A stretch of 11,218 nt of DNA from the NCBI GenBank assembly GCA_003024985.2, contig PXIH01S0008329.1. The stretch is one strand, 5' to 3'. How positions within the stretch are numbered: position 1 is the stretch's first letter; the number at the start of each line of letters is the position of its first letter. This document shows positions 1-7,954 of the stretch, one piece after another. The notes below the pieces were generated by a model, which saw nothing but the letters and a program-made list of their open reading frames with translations, did no database searches and was not told the DNA's origin. A program made the position numbers and the translations under genes. This DNA is from Euperipatoides rowelli. Taxonomy: Eukaryota; Onychophora; Udeonychophora; Euonychophora; Peripatopsidae.

Positions 1-372
1 ATGAAATCTGAGCATGTGAAAAATCTTAGCATGTGCTTTTCTATAAAGGTGATTGGCCGTTACTGTTTTAATAGCCTATATAAGACTCTTATTAGCGTTT
101 AATATCGATATAAAAATTCATTACCAGTAATTGAAATTATTATGCATTATTGGATCGATAATTACTGCTAATTTACCAAACTTAATTAAAAATAAACATC
201 ACAACTGAAATAGGCCTATTATAGTTTACACATTATTTAAAAAAAAACTTTAAGATAAAATTTTCCAACATGCTTTATCAAAAATAAAATAAACAGACGA
301 TATAGGCTAGTTACTTGTAAAACGTAATTTAATAAAACACATCCTGCCCAGTTACCTTTATGATATTTCCAG
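1..372 (+). other. probable intron of the left-hand plus-strand gene
   Basis: AT-rich sequence with no convincing coding stretch on either strand. It ends in a pyrimidine-containing tract and an AG at 371-372 that fits a splice acceptor. I read it as the 3' part of the intron preceding the exon at 373. The minus-strand open frame at 237-425 has low-complexity composition and overlaps that exon, so I do not count it as a gene. Confidence 0.45.
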
Positions 373-644
373 ATGGAAGAGAGTCCAAGCACCATATTGA
401 CAAACCTAGACCCATTTGCTGCCACCTACCACCAACCATCAAACAAGCAAAAACAGATGATAACTGGACTATGTTATCTACCCTTCCACCACTCCCATCT
501 CTGATCACTCCCGAAATTCCTACTCCTCATCAACCAGAGGTAGTAATACCATCACCTATGGGATTAACACAAAAACAGATAGGTCCAACCCACTGGGATA
601 CTTATGGCATTCAACTTCAATCAGGAAATATGCTGACCGTCTAG
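373..644 (+). CDS. last exon of an unrecognised gene (partial, C-terminal about 90 residues)
   Basis: I do not recognise this protein. Seen: after an acceptor-like tract ending TTTCCAG, an open frame runs from 373 to a TAG at 642-644. The exon opens with two bases that complete a split codon, then reads GRESKHHIDKPRPICC and onward for 89 whole codons. The base composition is visibly richer in G and C than the flanks on both sides, as expected of an exon in this AT-rich locus. The peptide is proline-rich in its middle (LPPLPS, PEIPTPHQPEVVIPSP) and ends QLQSGNMLTV. It has no membrane segment or cysteine motif I can assign, and it looks like a disordered tail. The rest of the gene lies left of the window. 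An ATG-started reading at 373 in another frame stops after about 43 codons and is less attractive. Confidence is moderate because a single exon is the only support. Confidence 0.55.
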
Positions 645-697
645 TACTTTTTCATTAAGAAGGAGGTAATATGGTATATCTGTATGTAGAAATACAC

Positions 698-703
698 AAT
701 AAA
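698..703 (+). promoter_or_regulatory. poly(A) signal AATAAA of the left-hand gene
   Basis: A canonical AATAAA lies 54 nt after the TAG at 642-644 on the same strand. The spacing is right for a short 3' UTR. In AT-rich DNA this hexamer is common by chance, so its support comes from position rather than from the motif. Confidence 0.4.
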
Positions 704-1552
704 TCGATAGAGATGTATAATTTAAAAAATATGTATACAACGTATACAGCATAAAAAATAAGAACAGTCACTATGTACATTTCTACCTGTTGAGTTTCAT
801 GTATACCATTTATTTGCCTATGGTTAATAAATTATAATTCTGAGTTGTAGTTATAATTAGGGCATCATATAAATTAAGTTGTTACATATACAACAACAAT
901 TGCATAAGTTAACAGATGACACACAGAGAGAACTTTGTCATTCAACCACACAACTCTAATTGAAACACTCTGTCTATGATAATCTCAATGCATATCGGTA
1001 TGTGTAAATAAATCAATAAACCATTACAAAGTGATATTTTATTATCATGTTGTTGGCTGTACCATATACAGATACTATCTTACACATATANTTGATGTTT
1101 CCTACTGTAAGAATTACAGTATATAAAAGTTGTTACCTGATAATTTGAATAGTTACAGATTCACTTCCCTGAAAACTCCATTATTAAGAGCTTCCCCAAA
1201 ATCCATACTGAATGATATAAAAAATGTTTCTTCTTTTTTTTTTAATATATTTTTCCAATCTTGGGACATTTGTGATCTTTTCGTGATTAATTAGTTTTCT
1301 GAGATAAAACCTAATTGACCGACCCAACAATATTCTTGTCATCTAAAAAAAAACAAAGCAGTAAGCATTGGGCAGGATTTGGGAAAACACATCTAGATAA
1401 GGGAAACCCACTATTTTTAACAATAATTAATTGTCTACTTTAAAAGTTAAGGCTACTTAGTTGCTAGTTACTAGATAATTCATTAAAGTTAAACTTATTC
1501 CTACTGAGCCCATTTTTATCTCGAACTGTGATTTTATTTAACCAATAAAAGT
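704..1552. other. intergenic AT-rich DNA, nothing recognised
   Basis: No coding stretch, RNA gene or clear repeat. There is a small GTATAC-rich patch near 731-750, an ambiguous base (n) at 1091, and a T run near 1232-1243. It separates the plus-strand gene ending at 644 from LINE remnants and the minus-strand gene ending at 2434. Confidence 0.5.
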
Positions 1553-2230
1553 CTAAGCATAAGCTTGTACAGTTTTTACATTACAAAACACAAACAAAAC
1601 AAATGAGAAAAAAAAATAATTACAAATACATATAAAACATATCTCACAATATATACAAATAGAACAAAGGAAAACGAAAATTAAAAGTAAATTTCTATGA
1701 ACAACTAGATTTAAGAAAAAGTTTGGCTTTAACACTTTGAAGGTAGGCAGACCTTCCAAGAAGCAGGTCTTAGGGAGCCTGTTCCACAAACCTACATTCT
1801 TTCTAAATACCGATTGGAACATCAGTTTACTTTTACAGAACGAAATTTTTAGATTAAATTTGTGTTGCCTGGAGTTGGGTTTATTGTTAATAATAAAATA
1901 ACCCCTCATATTACCCAGTACAACTAGTCTACCTCCTTATAAATAAATAATAAGTCAAAATATCTAAACAAAAGAGAAGGGACCAACAACTCGACTTTGG
2001 GCAATCTTTTATGATGATTTTACATAACCACTTATTCTTTTGGTTAATTTCCTAAATGATTTGTAAAGAATTTTTCAATTTTTTTTGTTGTCAGTAAAAA
2101 TTACTGTTGAACCATAAAACATAATTGGCTGTATATAATATTCAAAAAAACATTTTAGACATTTTGTTATCCATATAGTTAATATTATTCCTTATAAAAC
2201 CAAATGCCTTTTTAATTTTAGAGTTAAAAA
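1553..2230 (-). pseudogene. decayed LINE (non-LTR) reverse transcriptase, C-terminal fragment
   Basis: The minus strand carries broken remains of a non-LTR retrotransposon reverse transcriptase. Reading from 2230 downwards in shifting frames, I see KKAFGFIRNNINY, then a block resembling the 'PI..YGS' region (QPIMFYGSTVIF), then a 'KLTKRISGYV'-like segment. From 1909 to 1553 one open frame gives MRGYFIINNKPNSRQHKFNL and FRKNVGLWNRLPKT...LPTFKV. The order matches the C-terminal 'RG...R....FF.R.V.LWN.LP......L..FK' tail typical of CR1/Jockey/L2-type elements. At least two frameshifts and several stops separate these blocks, so it is dead. The 5' half of the element is missing. The family assignment rests on motif recognition only, and I cannot name the clade. 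Confidence 0.7.
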
Positions 2231-2249
2231 GGCATTTGGTTTTATAAGG
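2190..2249. repeat. 26-bp perfect inverted repeat with 8-nt spacer
   Basis: Arm 2190-2215 (CCTTATAAAACCAAATGCCT...) is the exact reverse complement of arm 2224-2249, separated by TTTTAGAG. Pairing continues imperfectly for several more bases on the outside (2184-2188 with 2251-2255). Both arms read as the LINE segment KKAFGFIR, one on each strand, so the palindrome joins two copies of the same coding stretch head to head. Confidence 0.9.
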
Positions 2250-2276
2250 GATAATGCTATAATATTGTTCATTACT
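2224..2276 (+). pseudogene. short inverted second copy of the LINE RT segment
   Basis: The plus strand from 2224 reads LKKAFGFIRDNAIILFI before stopping. It parallels KKAFGFIRNNINY on the minus strand of the neighbouring fragment. The match decays after about 30 nt. It is the other half of the palindrome and is too short to be anything but a remnant. Confidence 0.55.
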
Positions 2277-2415
2277 TAATAATTTTAAAAATGAATGTAT
2301 GACTGGATTGTGTTAACCCATATCACAACCCTACTGGCCTCAATTTGCTCATTATTGATAAGAAAGATACAGATAAATAATTTATGTAGCCAAGATAAAA
2401 TTTCCAATAATTATT

Positions 2416-2421
2416 TTTATT
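2416..2421 (-). promoter_or_regulatory. poly(A) signal of the CCM2-like gene
   Basis: TTTATT on the plus strand is AATAAA on the minus strand, starting 13 nt after the stop codon at 2436-2434. That is an unusually short 3' UTR. A more distant signal could be the one used, since AT-rich sequence continues. Confidence 0.4.
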
Positions 2422-2433
2422 TAATATAAAATA

Positions 2434-2551
2434 TCATAAATTTGTTCCAAAATCTGAATCAGTTAATTCACCATTTGTGTTTAGAATTTCATCATAAGGG
2501 AAATTGCATTCATTTCTTCTTTGAGGGTAACAAGCACTTGAAGAGCAAGCC
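2434..2551 (-). CDS. CCM2: CCM2-like protein, last coding exon
   Basis: The minus strand shows a strong acceptor (TTTATTTATTTGTAG) and then 118 nt. The first G completes a codon split with the previous exon's GG (giving Gly). Next come 38 residues starting ACSSSACYPQ and ending TDSDFGTNL, then TGA at 2436-2434. This is the tail beyond the harmonin-homology domain. It is acidic and Ser/Asn-rich and looks unstructured. In vertebrate CCM2 the region after this domain is also a Ser-rich, acidic tail, but I see no residue-level match here. The phase fits the donor at 3664 exactly, which is the main support for the exon. Confidence 0.8.
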
Positions 2552-3177
2552 CTACAAATAAATAAATAAAAAAAAAAATATGATCAATTTACGTAAGGCT
2601 AGTATAAATAGATTTAATACTTAAGTAATTACCATAAAACTGAAATTAAATAAATAATACAAATTGATAAAAATTTTCTATTATTTTAAGATAATATTAC
2701 AAGAAATGCACAGAATCGATCACTGAAATTTTGTAAAATTTTCTTTATCAAAGAGTATAATGATGTATACTGAATATTTATTATTATTGTATATATTTGT
2801 TGTAGGCTATTACAAACCCTGTTGTATAATGAACATTCTAATGAATAAATTAAAAAAAAAAGTATTAATTGTTTGGGAAAAGGAGGATGTTGAAATTTGG
2901 CAATCCTGATGTTTAAAACTTTTATTTATTTTCTTAATATCTAAAGGTATTGTTTATAATTAAAACATGTATCTGTTTACGGGTTAGACTCTAGATTTCA
3001 ATTTTAATTGTTTATGGTTTGTTTTTATACTTTATTAGTGTATAATATTACAAAATCAGAAACTGTGTTTTGAAATTAAAAGATCATTTTAATAAGAGCA
3101 CATTCAATTCCAGAAATGTTAGCAAAAAGGGTGACACAATTTACATCAGTTCTTCTCAGTATTGCAAGAATTTAGCC

Positions 3178-3212
3178 AAGGGTAATACTAAGGGTAATAC
3201 AAGGGTAATACT
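3178..3212. repeat. three tandem copies of AAGGGTAATAC
   Basis: Three consecutive 11-12-nt copies of AAGGGTAATAC(T), with almost no divergence between them, in the last intron of the CCM2-like gene. It is a small, probably recent slippage expansion. Confidence 0.85.
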
Positions 3213-3283
3213 CTGAAATAAGGTGATGTCTCGATGGACCAGTTGGAAAGAAGGCAAACGAGACATTACCGGTTCGAAAAAAT

Positions 3284-3328
3284 ATTAATCCATAATAAAT
3301 TACTTTTTTTGTTAATTATTGGATTAAT
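3284..3328. repeat. AT-rich imperfect hairpin
   Basis: ATTAATCCATAATAAATTAC faces GTTAATTATTGGATTAAT across a T7 loop. The arms pair with a small bulge. Its position shortly before the T run at 3367-3392 suggests a decayed mobile element, but I cannot assign one. Confidence 0.55.
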
Positions 3329-3664
3329 AAATTGGTAGTCTGGTAATTTTAAATTTGTTCGTTTCGTTTTTTTTTTGTTTTTTTTTTTTTTTAATAATAA
3401 CTCTCATTTCCAAAGGATGTCAACTTTAATTATAAAATAGATGAAAAACATGCAAATATATATTCAAATTTTTACAAATTTACATACTGGGGTTATAGTA
3501 CTTGAACTCGTACTTTGGCTCACAAGCCTAGCCCAAACAGGGGTCTTCTATTCCAGTTTTAGTATTTATATTATTAATTTATTTAGGCTAATTTAAATTT
3601 ATTATTTTATGATCTTACTATTTGAATGTTTTAAATAATTTTAGAAATTAAAATAAATAACTAC

Positions 3665-3779
3665 CCTTCTTGTTCTGCAAGGGCTGCAGCAATGGCCCTT
3701 TTTGGCTCACTAACACGAAGCTGTTTTAAAAATTGCTCAAAATAATCATGATATTCTTCAGGAACAAATGAACGAATAC
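3665..3779 (-). CDS. CCM2: CCM2-like protein, exon encoding the end of the harmonin-homology domain
   Basis: The minus strand has acceptor CTATAATAG, then two bases (GT) finishing a split codon, 37 codons, and GG before donor GTAGTT. The peptide begins IRSFVPEEYHDYFEQFLK and ends AIAAALAEQE. In the CCM2 family this is the last helix pair of the harmonin-homology domain. I recall human CCM2 having RPFIPEKDSQHFENFL at the same place, with R, F, P, E, F, E and F-L shared. In vertebrates the domain belongs to the CCM1/CCM2/CCM3 scaffold, where CCM2 binds and activates MEKK3. The phase at the 3' end joins the last exon cleanly. The phase at the 5' end needs one base from the upstream exon, which exposes the odd donor at 6845. 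Confidence 0.85.
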
Positions 3780-3906
3780 CTATTATAGAATAAATTAGAA
3801 GAAAAATATATATAATTTATACAATCTATTAGTTATATTAGATATTTAAAAATACAGATCTCTATTTTATATCATCAAAAATATATTATTCAAATTGGGA
3901 AGTTCA

Positions 3907-4208
3907 ACTTTCGTCCACTTTCCAACATTTCATTTTGACATTTCGCACTTTAATTTGGGTTAAAGTTAGGGTTTGTGCTCCTTTGTATCAAATAGGGTCA
4001 GGTTAAAGATAAGATTAAAGAACCTTTTAAAAAAGAATGGGATTTAAATAATTAAAATATTCAATGTCAGAAAGCAGAATGTTGGAAGAGGAATGTCGGA
4101 AAAATGAAATGCCTGAAAATGGAATGTCGGAAAGTGGAATGTCAGAAAACGGAATGTCTGAAGAGGAATGTTGGAAGAGGAATGTGGAAAATGCAATGTA
4201 AGAAAGTG
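3907..4208. repeat. fold-back array of degenerate 14-16-bp units
   Basis: Positions 4063-4208 hold about ten tandem units of the type GAATGTCGGAAAGTG with 14-16-nt spacing. Positions 3907-3948 hold about two and a half units of the same motif on the opposite strand (CCACTTTCCAACATTTC). The unlike linker between them contains GGTTAAAGTTAGGGTTTGTG. The whole has the form of short inverted satellite arms around a linker, as in fold-back transposons or satellite-bearing non-autonomous elements. Confidence 0.8.
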
Positions 4209-4541
4209 TAACAAAGCTTCAAAATTAGGTTTATCTCATAAAAAAGTAAAAAAACCTGACTGGCATAGATGTCTCAACTTAATTTAAATCAGCTGAACAA
4301 TAAATTTTGACTTTTCTTGATATCAAACATTTATACATATATTAATCTAATTTAGGCCTATACAGAATATCTTTACTAAAAAAATTCAAATTGATATATA
4401 AAAGCATAAATTCATTCTATGTCCACCAAACTGAATGAAGTCTGCTGATATTGAGATAACTGGATTCAAATTGAAAACTTTTCTCTTTTTTTTATGCTTG
4501 AAATTGATCACCTGGCTAGGTGAGTCCAATGTCTAGAATAT

Positions 4542-4556
4542 AACTCCCCCCCCCCC
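4542..4556. repeat. homopolymer C run
   Basis: An uninterrupted run of about 11 C, unusual in this AT-rich locus, immediately before the decayed 70-bp repeats. Its length may be uncertain in assembly. Confidence 0.85.
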
Positions 4557-4775
4557 TCTAGCACAATCAACCTTGCAGAGGCATAACTGTGGGACAAATG
4601 GAAGAAAATTGCTCTATGTAGACTACTACTCGTACATATCTGATTTCCATTGATATAACTATGGAAAACAGTAAAAGTAAATTGTTTTAGCTGCTACTCA
4701 TACAGGTCAGCCTTGCAGAGGTGTAAATTTGGGGAGCAGTGGGCACTAATTGTTCCTGTCACTATTCATAAGGAC
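4555..4775. repeat. decayed tandem repeats of about 68-70 bp
   Basis: CCTTGCAGAGG occurs at 4571 and 4711, 140 nt apart, followed in both places by related sequence (GCATAACTGTGGG and GTGTAAATTTGGG). A second marker, ACTACTCGTACA, GCTACTCATACA, CACTATTCATAA, recurs near 4625, 4692 and 4761 at a spacing of about 68 nt. This fits three to four heavily diverged units of about 70 bp, probably from an old mobile element or satellite. No coding potential is visible. Confidence 0.5.
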
Positions 4776-6116
4776 TGCAAAATTCTCAAAAGTTAATTGA
4801 AAAAATATATTCATAAATACTGTAAGAATTGGACAAAAAAATCTTGTCTTATTTGTAAAATTTGTCCTGAACATTTGTTAATAAAAGACTCACATTTTGC
4901 TAAGTAATTTAGATTTTATTGAACAGCCAATCAGTATACAACTGCTCCTTGTGGATCACAGACATGCCATTCAAGCCACTGAATTACAATATACTGGGTA
5001 GCCTATTGATTATTTTTGTTACAACAGAGATATTTCTGCATTTTTCCTATTTCTAATTAATCTAGCTTGCCATTATTTTTAGGAGAAGGATGATTACAAA
5101 CAATTAGCTCATCAAGTGGTAGACAATTGACTATTTTTTTAAATAATCCATAATAAGTAGTTTGCCATCACTAAACTTTTTTTGTGATTGGCTCAGAAAT
5201 AACAGAAGTTATACACCTTCATTAGTTATATAGAATGAAATTCCTAGAAAAGGTTCTACTTCTATGCTCCACTCTCAAGAATTTCAAGTAGGCCATGATT
5301 AACACATAAACTATGTTTTTTGGGGGTGTGGGGGTCTGAAGAACTTATAAACTCCTTTCAATATTTTCATTTTACTCTGTTCAAACAGTTTATTTACAAT
5401 CCCAACAGTCAAAACAAACCTTATTGCTAATTAAGTAAGTGGGTGCTACAGAGAATGTACAGTAACATTTTATTAACAAAGCCTTGCTTATGTCTAAGTG
5501 GAGAAGTTTGTAACAAGGTTGTGTAAATCCAGGCATCACAGATTTGAGTCCTGTTAAGGAGATAAATATTATGTTATTAACAAGACTTGGAAGAACATCT
5601 TAGGTGAAAGTTTGGCTTCCCTGATCGTTTTTACTAGGCCCGACTTTTGCATTTTTAGAAAACCCAATTGAGGCCCTTATACCGTATAATGAGTAATAGC
5701 AGCATATGTTTTAAAACTGTTTTTGAACTGGTTAGAAGATAACAGCAGTGAACATATATTTTGAGTTATTTGTTACTTAAATATTAGGCAATGCCTCAAT
5801 CAAACAAATGAAGTGACACTCAATTCCAAAAAAAAAAAATGTTTAGTCAAACTTAAAAACAAGGAATATTATTTAAATAAACATAATATTGTTTATTAAC
5901 AGCAGTGCTGGATTTGTTGAATTTTGGTCCCAATGAGCAGAAACATTTAAATACAAGCGGAAATATAGTGTATCTACTCAATTGCGATTTTTCTTTGAAA
6001 TTTTAGGTTTACTACCATTGGAAAACTGATTGACTATTGATAAATAAAAAAAATGAAGCAAATTATTGTAATTATTACAATGTAAGGCAACATAGTTAAC
6101 CTAACAAGAGAGACAC

Positions 6117-6687
6117 TGAGCCCTAAGAGACTTTTTGAGCCTAAGAGAAAAATTGTGCCTTAAGAGGAATACTGAGTCCTAAGAGGCATGCTGACTGCTG
6201 AGCCCTAGGAGACATGCTGAGCGCTAAGAGACATATTGAGCCATAAAAGGCATATTGAGCCCTAAGAGGCATACCAAGCCCTAAGAGGCATGTTAAGCAA
6301 TAGGAGACATGCTGAGCACTAAGAGGCATAATAAATCCTAAGAGGAATACTGAGCACTATGATGAATATTGGGACATAAGAAGCATTGAAACCAAAGAAG
6401 CACATTTATCCCTTAGAGGCATATTTAGCTTTAAGATGCATAATGAACCTTAAGATACATTTGAACCTTAAGAGGAATTTGTGCCCTAAGAGGAATAATG
6501 AGCCTTGTGAGGCATATTGGTCCCTAAGAGGCCTAATTATTGAGTCTTAAGAGGCATTTGAGCCCTAAGATTCATACTGAGCCTTAAGAAGCATTTGAGA
6601 CCAAAGAGGCATATTGAACCTTATTAGGCATATTGAGCCTTAAGAGGCAATTGAGCCCTAAAAGGCATACTGAACCTTAAGAATAAG
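6117..6687. repeat. degenerate 19-bp minisatellite, about 30 units
   Basis: About 30 tandem copies of a unit close to TTGAGCCCTAAGAGGCATA, 17-22 nt each, fill 571 nt. Units differ by substitutions and small indels, so the array is old. The first and last units are the most diverged. The array ends about 150 nt inside the intron from the exon at 6846. The open frame on the minus strand across 6141-6329 is only a translation of this array. Confidence 0.95.
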
Positions 6688-6839
6688 TTTTAAAAATGTA
6701 GTCAATTGTGGAAAAATCCCTGCAAGAAAGAGACTAACTAACTAGCCTGAGATACATTTATTTGTAGTTATATGGTAGTTTATTTTTACTAGTATTCAAT
6801 AATTGATTCGATACAAATAGAAAAATTAATAACAACACA

Positions 6840-6845
6840 ACTTTC
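6840..6845 (-). promoter_or_regulatory. CCM2: non-canonical splice donor GAAAGT
   Basis: The sequence TCAG|GAAAGT differs by one base from the consensus G|GTAAGT at exactly the position where phase and homology place the exon end. GA-AG introns are known but very rare. The alternatives are a base error, a disabling mutation in this allele, or use of the GT at 6836-6835 (in phase) or 6841-6840 (frameshifting). Confidence 0.55.
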
Positions 6846-6984
6846 CTGACATCAGATATTTTCTTTCTGGACCATAGAGTTCAAATAGCTTTTGGCAAAA
6901 TTCTTGAAATGGGATATGTGAGTGCCATCTGCGCAGAAGAATGGCAAATTCTTTCAGCTCTTGTCCATTGAGTTTCTTAGTCAA
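6846..6984 (-). CDS. CCM2: CCM2-like protein, exon with the core of the harmonin-homology domain
   Basis: The minus strand has acceptor TTTTGCTTTCAG, then 46 codons in phase 0 starting LTKKLNGQELKEFAILLRRW and ending ELYGPERKYLMS, then one G. I recall the matching human CCM2 stretch as KLSSQEIQQFAALLHEY and HEFCINLRQLYGDSRKFLL. Shared residues include L, QE, FA, LL, EFC, LYG and RK, strongly suggesting a CCM2 or CCM2-like protein. The domain is a small helical bundle at the C-terminal half of the scaffold, after the PTB domain, which lies outside this window. The exon should end at 6846, where phase 1 is needed to join GT-ATT of the next exon, but the next bases are GAAAGT. Reading on, the frame stops after five to six more codons. 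A weak GT donor at 6836-6835 would also keep phase and would add three residues (KLC after the glycine). Confidence 0.85.
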
Positions 6985-7427
6985 CTGAAAGCAAAAATAT
7001 AAAATAATAATATCAACTACAAAATAAAATCACTTTAATATTCCTCATAAATTTTACAATAACACAATCATTTAATCATGCTAGAGACTATTTAAATTAG
7101 AATAATCTTTACAAAATTAATATTATATTCTAGTTCAAAATTTGCATACAGCTCCTATTTGTTTATTTATTTAGGGTTTGATTTACTGATTATGCATAAC
7201 ATTTGGATAATGATTTCCTAAGAATATCTTACTGTTTACTGTTTATTCCCTTTTTTTCTAATGTTTTATCTAAGCTATATGTGGCACCAAACCACTAGAA
7301 TCCACAATATATTCTATGCAGAAAATGGCTCTTTGTGTCCTATGAGGTTTCATAGATCAATTATTGGGTTTTCCATCAGAACTTAAGGCCACTACATTAA
7401 AGGATTAAATCTTAGATATTTACTTAC
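6985..7427. other. intronic DNA, nothing recognised
   Basis: AT-rich sequence between the HHD core exon and the candidate 45-nt exon. I see no coding stretch or repeat of note. Confidence 0.6.
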
Positions 7428-7472
7428 CGTACTGACATACATTTCCAGAAAATGGATTAAATAGGATGATCC
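7428..7472 (-). CDS. CCM2: candidate 45-nt in-frame cassette exon of the CCM2-like gene
   Basis: The minus strand shows acceptor GAGGTTATTTCAG, 45 nt, and a strong donor ACG|GTAAGTA. The 45 nt are 15 codons without a stop, in phase 0, between two exons also joined in phase 0. The peptide is GSSYLIHFLEMYVST. Its end, FLEMYVST before LTKKL, lines up without a gap against the human CCM2 LLQDYMLTLRTKL region, about as well as the flanking exon's DLIQSYMTE does. It could therefore be an insertable cassette or an alternative first helix of the domain. It could also be chance: a stop-free 15-codon stretch is not rare. The two good splice sites and the phase raise it above noise. Confidence 0.4.
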
Positions 7473-7559
7473 CTGAAATAACCTCTTTAGACTATTAAAT
7501 GTGCAGTTATGTCATGGATAAAGTTTATTCAGCACCAGTGCCCGAGTAATAACAGTGAA

Positions 7560-7954
7560 GACACAATAGTCCAGTCAACAAGGGAGAAAATAGGGCCTAA
7601 TAAGGAAAAAAATTGGTGAAGGCTGGAATAAATTTTATTATCTTCCTAAAATGGTACTTAACTACATATTAATTTTGCACCCCTCTGATACCCGGATTTT
7701 GTCGCCATATTGAAAAAATGGCAGACAAAATAAGTTTTATTGGAATATCTCGCTTGGAATTAACTTCAGCGAAAAAGGTTCAATACAGAAAATGATCTAC
7801 ATAAAATTCCCTACTAAAAAGGAAGTATGTATATTTCTCTGTTACAATGCATCCGTTTTGTCGCTATAGGCATGAGAGTGTGCACATCATTTTCTTTGTA
7901 TCACCTTCATTGTCTAGCATGACATGGAAAAATTGACTTATATGTAATTTTTAA
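7560..7954 (+). repeat. left inverted-repeat arm
   Basis: Reads CTGGAATAAATTTTATTATC (from about 7623) and GCATGAGAGTGTGCACATCA (from about 7870), both found reversed and complemented in the right arm. Alignment by eye is continuous with small indels. The arms look well diverged, so the insertion is old. Confidence 0.85.

Larger units (their letters stand above)
2552..3664 (-). other. CCM2: intron between the last two CCM2-like exons
   Basis: A 1.1-kb intron with donor GTAGTT (3664 downwards) and acceptor TTTGTAG (ending 2552). It contains AT-rich DNA, a three-copy 11-12-bp direct repeat (3178-3212), a hairpin (3284-3328), a small palindrome (ATGTCTCG at 3226, CGAGACAT at 3259) and a long T run (about 3367-3392) that is poly(A) on the gene's strand. 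No coding sequence is visible. Confidence 0.75.
3780..6845 (-). other. CCM2: 3.07-kb repeat-filled intron with an unusual donor
   Basis: This intron runs from 6845 down to the AG at 3781-3780. If the exon ends where protein homology and phase require, the intron starts GAAAGT, making it GA-AG rather than GT-AG. Inside are the minisatellite (6117-6687), decayed 70-bp repeats (4555-4775) and the fold-back array (3907-4208). I see no coding sequence, RNA gene or further exon in the remaining stretches (about 4210-4550 and 4780-6110). Confidence 0.6.

Noticed and set aside
237-425. 62-residue open frame on the minus strand
   Set aside because: It overlaps the plus-strand exon at 373, has no splice or family support, and most of it is AT-rich low-complexity sequence.
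3483-3545. tRNA-like or SINE promoter sequence on the minus strand
   Set aside because: A B-box-like GAGTTCAAGTAC is visible, but I could not form a cloverleaf or a convincing A box.
4924-5195. Possible MITE bounded by AGCCAATCA and TGATTGGCT
   Set aside because: Only nine bases pair and the surrounding sequence does not extend the match, so it is easily chance.
6141-6329. 62-residue open frame on the minus strand
   Set aside because: It is a translation of the 19-bp minisatellite, with the same short peptide recurring.
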